Origin: CAWGCA01 sp963820955
GTDB lineage: Bacteria; Pseudomonadota; Gammaproteobacteria; Chromatiales; Chromatiaceae
NCBI GenBank assembly: GCA_963820955.1
Contig: CAWGCA010000042.1
Coordinates: 65,757 to 129,756 of the forward strand
Direction of reading: 5' to 3'
DNA: 64,000 nt
Shown in pieces: positions 57,649 through 64,000 of the stretch. The first letter of the stretch is position 1; each line of letters opens with the position of its first letter. The notes beneath the pieces are model-generated. The model searched no databases and had not been told where the DNA came from. It saw nothing but the letters and a program-made list of their open reading frames with translations. A program made the position numbers and the translations under genes.

Positions 57649-60472
57649 TATCTCATCAGCAGAGGTTTGAGGTACTGTCCGGTGTAGGAGGCTGCCACTT
57701 GGGCAACATTCTCCGGCGTTCCCTCGGCGATGATCTCCCCGCCCCGGTTGCCTCCCTCCGGACCCAGATCCACGATCCAGTCCGCGGTCTTGATGACATC
57801 CAGGTTGTGCTCGATCACCACCACCGTGTTGCCGTGGTCGCGCAGTCGGTGCAGGACGGCCAGCAGATGCTTGACGTCGTGAAAATGGAGCCCGGTAGTC
57901 GGCTCGTCCAGGATGTAGAGGGTATTGCCGGTGTCCCGTTTCGAAAGTTCCCGGGACAGCTTTACCCGTTGCGCTTCGCCGCCGGAGAGGGTGGTCGCGT
58001 TCTGCCCCAGCTTGACGTAGGAGAGGCCGACGTCCATCAGGGTTTGCAGCTTGCGTCGGATAGCAGGGATGGCATCGAAGAACTGCAGGGCATCCTCCAC
58101 GGTAAGGTTCAGTACTTGATCGATGCTGCGGCCCTTGTATTTTACCTCCTGTGTTTCCCGGTTATAGCGTTTTCCTTTGCATAGGTCGCATTGCACATAG
58201 ATGTCGGGAAGGAAGTGCATCTCCACCTTGATGACACCGTCGCCGCGGCAGGCCTCACAGCGTCCGCCCTTCACGTTGAAGCTGAACCGTCCCGGCGTGT
58301 AGCCCCGGGAACGCGCCTCCTGGGTGCCGGCGAACAGCTCTCGGATCGGAGTGAAGAGTCCGGTGTAGGTGGCCGGGTTGGATCTGGGGGTACGACCGAT
58401 CGGGCTCTGGTCGATATCCACTACTTTGTCAAAAAAATCCAGACCCTGCACCTCTGCATAAGGCGCCGCTTCCCGGTTGGCCGAATTCAGCGTGGAGGCG
58501 GCTACCGGGTAGAGGGTGTCATTGATCAGGGTCGACTTGCCGGAACCGGATACTCCGGTGACACAGGTGAAGAGCCCCACCGGCAGGTAGAGGTCTACGC
58601 CCTTCAGATTGTTGCCGCTGGCACCCAGCACGCCGAGCAGTCTATCCGGTACCCGGGGGGTGCGTTGGGACGGGAGCTCTATGCGTTGTTTACCCGCCAG
58701 GTACTGCCCGGTGAGCGACGCCTCTACCCTGGCCACATCTTCAGCCTTGCCCTGAGCGATAATTTTCCCGCCATGGATCCCGGCCCCCGGGCCGATATCC
58801 ACTACATGGTCGGCGCTGCGGATCGCCTCTTCGTCATGCTCCACCACGATCACCGTATTGCCCAGGTCGCGCAGGTAGGTGAGGGTGTTGAGCAAGCGGG
58901 CGTTGTCTCGTTGATGCAGCCCGATGGAGGGCTCGTCCAGGATGTACATGACGCCGACCAGACCGGCCCCGATCTGGCTGGCCAGGCGGATGCGCTGGGC
59001 CTCGCCGCCGGAGAGGGTTTCCGCGCTGCGTTCAAGGGTGAGGTAGTCGAGGCCTACGTTGACCAGAAAGTGCAGCCGTTGGCTGACCTCCTTTACCACC
59101 TTGGCAGCAATCTTGCCCCGTTTTCCCGGCAGCCGCAGCGATTGAAAATATTCCAGGGCTCGGCCGATGGGCAGAGTGGTGACTGCAGACAGGTTGTGTT
59201 CCCCACGAATACGTGGCGGGCTGCTTCATTGAGCCGGGAGCCACCGCACTCCGGACAGAGATGGGTGGAGATGTAGCGGGCCAGCTCCTCCCGCACCGCA
59301 TTGGAATCGGTCTCCCGGTAGCGCCGATCCATGTTGCGTATGATCCCCTCGAACGCGTGAGTCTTGCTATGGCGTCCGCCCCGTTCATTGAAGTAGCTGA
59401 ATTTGATTGCCTGGCTGGCGCTGCCATAGAGTATGGTTTCGCGGATCTTTTTAGGGAGATCTTCCCAGGGGGTTTCCACGTCAAAATCGTAGTGTTTGCC
59501 CAGGGAGTGGATCAGTTGAAAATAGTAGGCGTTGCGCCGGTCCCAGCCCCGGACCGCGCCGGCCGCCAGGCTGAGGTGAGGATGGGCCACTACCCGTTCA
59601 GGGTCGAAGAACTGTTTCACCCCCAGACCGTCGCAGCTGGGACAGGCCCCCACCGGGTTGTTGAAGGAGAACAGCCTGGGTTCCAGCTCCTGCAGGCTGT
59701 AGCCGCACAGCGGACAGGCGAAGTTGGCGGAAAAAATCAGATCGTCTTTGGCCGTGCTATCCATCCAGGCTACCCGGGCCAGACCACCCGACAGATTGAG
59801 CGCGGTTTCGAATGATTCAGCCAGACGCAGTGCCAGGTCCTCTCTCACCTTAAACCGATCCACAACCACTTCGATGGTGTGTTTTCTGTGTAGTTCGAGT
59901 TCCGGTGGCTCATCCAGCTCATACAGCTCGCCATCGACACGGGCCCGGATGAAGCCCTGGGAGTTGAGTTCCGACAGCAGTTTCTGATGCTCCCCTTTGC
60001 GTTCCGAGATCACGGGCGCCAGCAGCATCAATCTGCTGCCTGCCGGCAGGGCCAACACCTGGTCCACCATCTGGCTGACAGTCTGAGCCTCCAGGGGTTC
60101 GTGGTGTTGCGGACAGTACGGGGTTCCCGCCCGGGCAAACAGCAGCCGAAGATAGTCGTAGATCTCGGTTATGGTGCCGACGGTGGAGCGGGGGTTGTGG
60201 GAGGTGGTTTTCTGTTCAATGGAGATGGCCGGTGAAAGCCCTTCGATGTGGTCAACGTCAGGTTTTTCCATAATCGAGAGGAACTGGCGCGCATAGGCGG
60301 AGAGGGATTCCACATAACGGCGCTGCCCCTCTGCATAGATGGTATCAAAGGCGAGGGATGACTTGCCCGACCCGGAGAGCCCGGTGATGACGATCAGTTT
60401 GTCCCTGGGGAGATCCAGGTCGATGTTCTGCAGGTTGTGCGTGCGTGCGCCGCGAATATGGATGCTGTCCAT
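57648..60472 (-). pseudogene. uvrA: Excinuclease ABC subunit A, interrupted by a one-base frameshift
   Basis: UvrA finds DNA damage with UvrB in nucleotide excision repair. Two overlapping frames together give a full-length protein of about 940 residues. The N-terminal frame (from 60472) has Walker A GLSGSGKSSLAFD, the UvrB/DNA-binding region and the first zinc site (CPLCGYS, CPSC), up to CPECGGSRLNEAARHVFVGN. The C-terminal frame (to 57648) continues NLSAVTTLPIGRALEYF and carries the first ABC signature (ETLSGGEAQRIRLASQIG), the second Walker A GVSGSGKSTLIND and the second zinc finger CEACRGDG...CDLCKGKRY. The break is at about 59195/59196, where one base is missing between AC and AAC. Everything else is intact, so a sequencing error or very recent mutation is likely. 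Divergent from the MFS gene. Confidence 0.9.
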
Positions 60473-60531
60473 CTGCGTACCAGTCGGGAATCGAACCTGA
60501 TACTATACGCCGTCTTCTGTTTTTGAACCAA

Positions 60532-61926
60532 ATGACCGTGACTATAAAAGACAAGCACGAACAGGGCATGACGCCGCTTGAGAGCCGGGCCGCCTTCTCG
60601 CTGGCCGGGATCTTCTCGCTGCGCATGCTGGGGCTGTTTCTGATTTTTCCCGTGTTCGCCCTTTACGCAGAGAAACTGGAGGGGGTGACTGCGCTGCTGG
60701 TGGGTGTTGCCATCGGAGCCTATGGGCTTACCCAGGCACTGCTGCAGATCCCCCTGGGACTGCTTTCCGACCGTATCGGGCGCAAGCCGGTGATCATCGG
60801 CGGATTGATCATATTTGCCCTGGGCAGTGTCATCGCCGCCCAGGCCGATACCATCTGGGGCGTTATCCTTGGGCGTATTATCCAGGGTAGCGGTGCCATC
60901 GCAGCGGCGGTCATGGCCCTGGCGGCGGATCTGACCCGGGAACAGAATCGCACCAAGGCGATGGCCGTTATCGGCATCAGTATCGGATTTGCCTTTACCG
61001 TTGCGCTGATACTGGGGCCCATCCTGAACAGCTGGATCGGGGTGCCGGGGATATTCTGGTTGACCGCGTTGCTGGCGTTGCTGGGCGTGGGGGTCGTGGT
61101 GTTTCTGGTGCCCGATCCGGTGGAGAGCCATTTCCATCGCGATACCGAACCGGTGCCGGCGCAGTTCAGCCGGGTGCTCTCTAACCCGAGTCTGTTGCGC
61201 CTGGATATAGGGATCCTCACCCTGCACATGGTCTTGACCTCTGTTTTTCTGGCGCTGCCCCTGTCGCTGCGGGATGGGGCTGGGCTGGAAAGCGGCAACC
61301 ACTGGCTGGTCTATCTGCCGGTAATGCTGTTGGCGATGGGCTTGATGATTCCGTTCGTGGTGATTGCCGAAAAGCGGCGTAAGATGAAACCGGTCTTCCT
61401 GGCCGCCATATTTACTTTGGTCCTCAGTCAATTGGGCTTCTTTACCCTGCAACAGTCACTGGCCGGGCTTGCCTTTTCGCTGCTGCTCTTTTTCACCGCA
61501 TTCAACCTGCTGGAGGCCACCCTCCCTTCACTGGTTTCCAAGATAGCGCCGGTCGAGTCCAAGGGCACCGCCATGGGGGTCTACTCAACCTCCCAGTTTG
61601 TGGGCGCCTTCTTCGGCGGTCTGATCGGCGGTTGGATGCATACTCACTACGGATTGGAGGGGGTATTCCTGTTCGGCGCGGCTGCCACCCTGGTTTGGTT
61701 CCTGGTCGCTTTCGGTATGGCTCCTCCCCCTTACCTCAGCAGCTATCTGTTGAAGGTGGGCTCGATGGAGGAGGCCCAGGCAGGGGCGCTTTGCACCCGG
61801 CTGCTGGAAATTGAGGGCGTGGGCGACGCTTACGTCGTAGCGGATGAAGGAGTCGCCTACCTCAAGGTGGATTCCAAAGTGGTTGATCACACCGCGCTGG
61901 ATGCATTTTCGGTAGCAGGCAGGTAG
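60532..61926 (+). CDS. MFS transporter with C-terminal YAM-like domain (YajR type)
   Basis: 464 residues with twelve predicted transmembrane helices. The first loop has the MFS motif A, GLLSDRIGRKPVIIGG. After the last helix, about 65 residues (YLLKVGSMEEAQAGALCTRL to the end) resemble the ferredoxin-like YAM domain that E. coli YajR carries; it may sense or gate. Substrate unknown; drug/proton antiport is the family default. The start is the ATG at 60532 or at 60568, neither with a strong ribosome binding site. It is divergent from uvrA and upstream of ssb, a gene order familiar in gammaproteobacteria. Confidence 0.88.
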   Translation: MTVTIKDKHEQGMTPLESRAAFSLAGIFSLRMLGLFLIFPVFALYAEKLEGVTALLVGVAIGAYGLTQALLQIPLGLLSDRIGRKPVIIGGLIIFALGSVIAAQADTIWGVILGRIIQGSGAIAAAVMALAADLTREQNRTKAMAVIGISIGFAFTVALILGPILNSWIGVPGIFWLTALLALLGVGVVVFLVPDPVESHFHRDTEPVPAQFSRVLSNPSLLRLDIGILTLHMVLTSVFLALPLSLRDGAGLESGNHWLVYLPVMLLAMGLMIPFVVIAEKRRKMKPVFLAAIFTLVLSQLGFFTLQQSLAGLAFSLLLFFTAFNLLEATLPSLVSKIAPVESKGTAMGVYSTSQFVGAFFGGLIGGWMHTHYGLEGVFLFGAAATLVWFLVAFGMAPPPYLSSYLLKVGSMEEAQAGALCTRLLEIEGVGDAYVVADEGVAYLKVDSKVVDHTALDAFSVAGR

Positions 61927-61990
61927 ACTTGCGCCATTCCCTATTCATCCGTTTTCAGGGAAGAGGCGGTAAAACGGCACAGGAGGAGAT

Positions 61991-62458
61991 ATGGCTGCAA
62001 GAGGTGTAAACAAGGTTATTCTAATCGGGAACCTGGGCGCGGATCCGGAGACCCGTTACATGCCCAGTGGCGGTGCGGTTACCAATATCCGGATGGCAAC
62101 ATCCGAGTCGTGGAAAGACCGTAATACCGGAGAGACTCAGGAACGCACGGAATGGCATCGGGTGGTATTCTTCAATAAGTTGGGAGAGATTGCCGGTGAG
62201 TATCTGAAAAAGGGATCCAAGGTCTATGTCGAAGGCAGCATTCGTACCCGCAAATGGCAGGGACAGGATGGCCAGGACCGCTATACCACCGAGATAGTGG
62301 GCAACGAGATGCAGATGCTGGACAGCCGTGGCGGCGGCAGCACCAGTTTCGAGCCCGAACATGCGGCACAGCCCGCCGGGGCGCCAGCGGCGGGGTCGCC
62401 AGCGGCGGCATCTGCCTCTGCCCCCGATGCAGATTTCGATGACGACATTCCATTCTAG
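61991..62458 (+). CDS. ssb: Single-stranded DNA-binding protein
   Basis: Coats single-stranded DNA in replication and repair and recruits partners by its tail. 155 residues: OB fold with MAARGVNKVILIGNLGADPE and WHRVVFFNKLGEIAGEYLKK, then a Pro/Ala/Ser-rich linker and the partner-binding tail DFDDDIPF. AGGAGGAG precedes the ATG. It is followed closely by an insertion sequence remnant. Confidence 0.98.
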   Translation: MAARGVNKVILIGNLGADPETRYMPSGGAVTNIRMATSESWKDRNTGETQERTEWHRVVFFNKLGEIAGEYLKKGSKVYVEGSIRTRKWQGQDGQDRYTTEIVGNEMQMLDSRGGGSTSFEPEHAAQPAGAPAAGSPAAASASAPDADFDDDIPF

Positions 62459-64000
62459 GAGGCTGTCGGGTTTAACGCCCTGAGCCAACAATATTTTCCG
62501 ATCCCGCACAATTTGGCGCATAAGTTTCGCCCATAGGAACAAGATTCCCTGACTGAGCAATAGAAGTAAGCCAAACCTACGTATCCTTACCGCCCCTTTA
62601 GCTTCCCAGTGCATGTATCCGCTTCAGATTCCATGCCATACATACCAGATTCCATTCGCCTTGTGCCGCCTCTCGCCCGCGAAGGTGAAATTGTCGGAAT
62701 CCCATGACCTCTTTGATGATACCGAAAACGGTTTCCACGGTTGATTTACGTTGTGCGTAAACACTTTTACCTGCAGGGGTACTCAGTCGATGCCTCATTA
62801 ATGCAAGCGCATCGGCATCTTCCGGGCAGGGGGGTGGCTGCTTCAGTCGCTCTTCCAACCGCTGGTTATGCCGTTCTCGGCTATCACAGATATAAGGCAG
62901 AATCTCCTGCGCTTCACACCGATTGACATTGCTTTCACTGAAGTAACCCGTATCAGCCAAAAGACCCTGTGCTTTACCCGTGGCTCTTCCATGGCTTGAG
63001 CGCCGCAAGATAGGTTCCACTTCCTGCTTATCGTTGGGTTGCTGGGTAAGGTGGTTCTCTACGATCAGATGGGTAGCAGTATCAACCGTCGCCTGGGCGT
63101 TGTAGGCCTGAACAAATCCATCTGAAGAAGGCATAATGCGTGACTCTTCATCCGTAAAGTTAACCTGGTCTTTATCCTGTGGGCCGGCTTGGGGTGGCCT
63201 GGGCGTGCGGCCACGGGCCTTTTTTCCCGTCTGTTCCTCTTTCTTCTACGCCGCTTTAGCTTCTCTTCATACTCGGCCTGTTCATTTTCGAAACGCTCTT
63301 GTGCACGCCGTTTCATCTCTTCTTTGGCTTTGCTATCGCGGCCAGCCGGTCTTCTCGACGGGTGAGTTCATCTGGAATATCCATCTCAGGCTCTTCTTCG
63401 GTATCGGCCTGCTCTGCTCTCTTCAGTAGCTCCTGGACCTCTCGGCGTAATTGCTCTTCCAGCTTGTTCGCATAGCCCCAACTCATCGCCTTGTGCTTGC
63501 TGGCGTTGGCTTTGACCTTGGTTCCGTCCAGACTGACATTGCCCATCTTGAGCAGCCCATACTTTGGCCACCACCAGTATCTGCACAAACAGGCCTTCCA
63601 GCTCCGGCAGAAAACGCTTGCGGAAAGTGGCAATCGTGTCGTGGTCAGGATGCGCGTCGCCGGTAATAAAACGGAAGGCAACTGAATCGTGGGTCGCATG
63701 CTCCAGCTTGCGACTGGAGAATATCCCCGTCGCATAACCGTAAAACAACAGAGCCAGTAGCGCGCAGGGTGATAGGGCTGCTTCCCACCGCCGCCATAAC
63801 GCTTCACCAGCTCACTCAAGTCGAGCTGATCCACAATATCGACCACAAAGCGGGCCAGATGCTTCTCCGGCAACCAGTCTTGCAGCGATGGGGGCAACAG
63901 GTACGCGGTATCTCGGTTGATCGGCTGGAATTTGCCTGACATGCTCGCTTCCTTTCGCTATTCTATGATTTGCCTTATTTTATCAAATTGGAAGGGTTAA
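62459..64000 (-). mobile_element. Insertion sequence remnant, IS1182-type
   Basis: The transposase pseudogene plus flanking DNA on its left from just after the ssb stop. The left part contains GGCTGTCGGGTTTAA near 62461-62475, a plausible element end. The right end is not reached before the window closes. No target duplication can be checked. Confidence 0.55.
62598..63942 (-). pseudogene. Frameshifted IS1182-family transposase
   Basis: The protein can be followed through five pieces in different frames. MSGKFQPINRDTAYLLPPSL starts at 63942. The second piece (FYGYATGIFSSRKLE) begins near 63750. The third (GLLKMGNVSLDGTKVKANA, first catalytic Asp) begins near 63555. The fourth (EMKRRAQERFENEQAEYEE) begins near 63320. 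The last (VNFTDEESRIM onward) begins near 63200 and has DTGYFSESN (second Asp) and STVETVFGIIKE (Glu), ending HALGS. So all three DDE residues survive but at least four frame breaks prevent expression. It is decayed rather than merely split by one error. Confidence 0.85.

Noticed and set aside
59180..59215. Programmed frameshift in uvrA
   Set aside because: No slippery sequence or downstream stem is visible and UvrA is not known to use recoding.

Overview
The window is a chromosomal segment of a gammaproteobacterium. The evidence is the fused tRNA-Tyr/Gly/Thr-tuf-tRNA-Trp-secE-nusG-rplKAJL-rpoBC-str-S10-spc-alpha cluster, RpoC active-site numbering identical to E. coli, the hemA-prfA-prmC and ispE-tRNA-Gln-prs-rplY-pth orders, and two tuf genes. 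A FadL-type porin and a VPLPA/PEP-CTERM exported protein would suit a Chromatiales-like environmental or sulfur-oxidising lineage, but that placement is inference. The DNA is GC-rich except for a visibly more AT-rich stretch at about 15.4-24.2 kb.

Layout. 1-2.5 kb: end of gatA, then gatB. 2.5-9.7 kb: a minus-strand block with a diguanylate cyclase, an ANTAR response regulator, a small-domain methyltransferase, a MoeB/ThiF adenylyltransferase, an unknown 136-residue protein, prmC, prfA and hemA. 10-15.4 kb: a plus-strand run with a TPR lipoprotein, ispE, tRNA-Gln, prs, rplY and pth. 15.4-24.2 kb: an accessory stretch with two tandem TPR-sulfotransferases, a decayed IS4-type transposase, an unknown protein with a Rossmann-like motif, a PEP-CTERM protein and a FadL-type porin behind an FNR-like box. 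24.2-56.8 kb: the transcription/translation cluster. 56.9-62.5 kb: a SAM hydrolase-type protein, uvrA (frameshifted as read), a YajR-like MFS transporter and ssb. 62.5-64 kb: a decayed IS1182-type transposase.

Regulation visible in the sequence. Good sigma-70 promoters stand before rpsL and rpsM. An L10-type mRNA leader precedes rplJ. A hairpin plus a probable RNase III stem separates rplL from rpoB. A perfect 12-bp terminator follows the PEP-CTERM gene, and another closes the ribosomal cluster after rplQ. Between nusG and rplK lie nearly three exact copies of an 87-bp unit, each carrying a hairpin plus T-run on the minus strand.

The most unusual points are the 87-bp array, the one-base frame break in uvrA, the near-identical tuf pair, the 18-base tuf-rpsJ junction that leaves no room for an S10-type leader, the accessory segment, and the FNR-like box at the porin promoter. 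No CRISPR array, prophage or clear defence system is visible.
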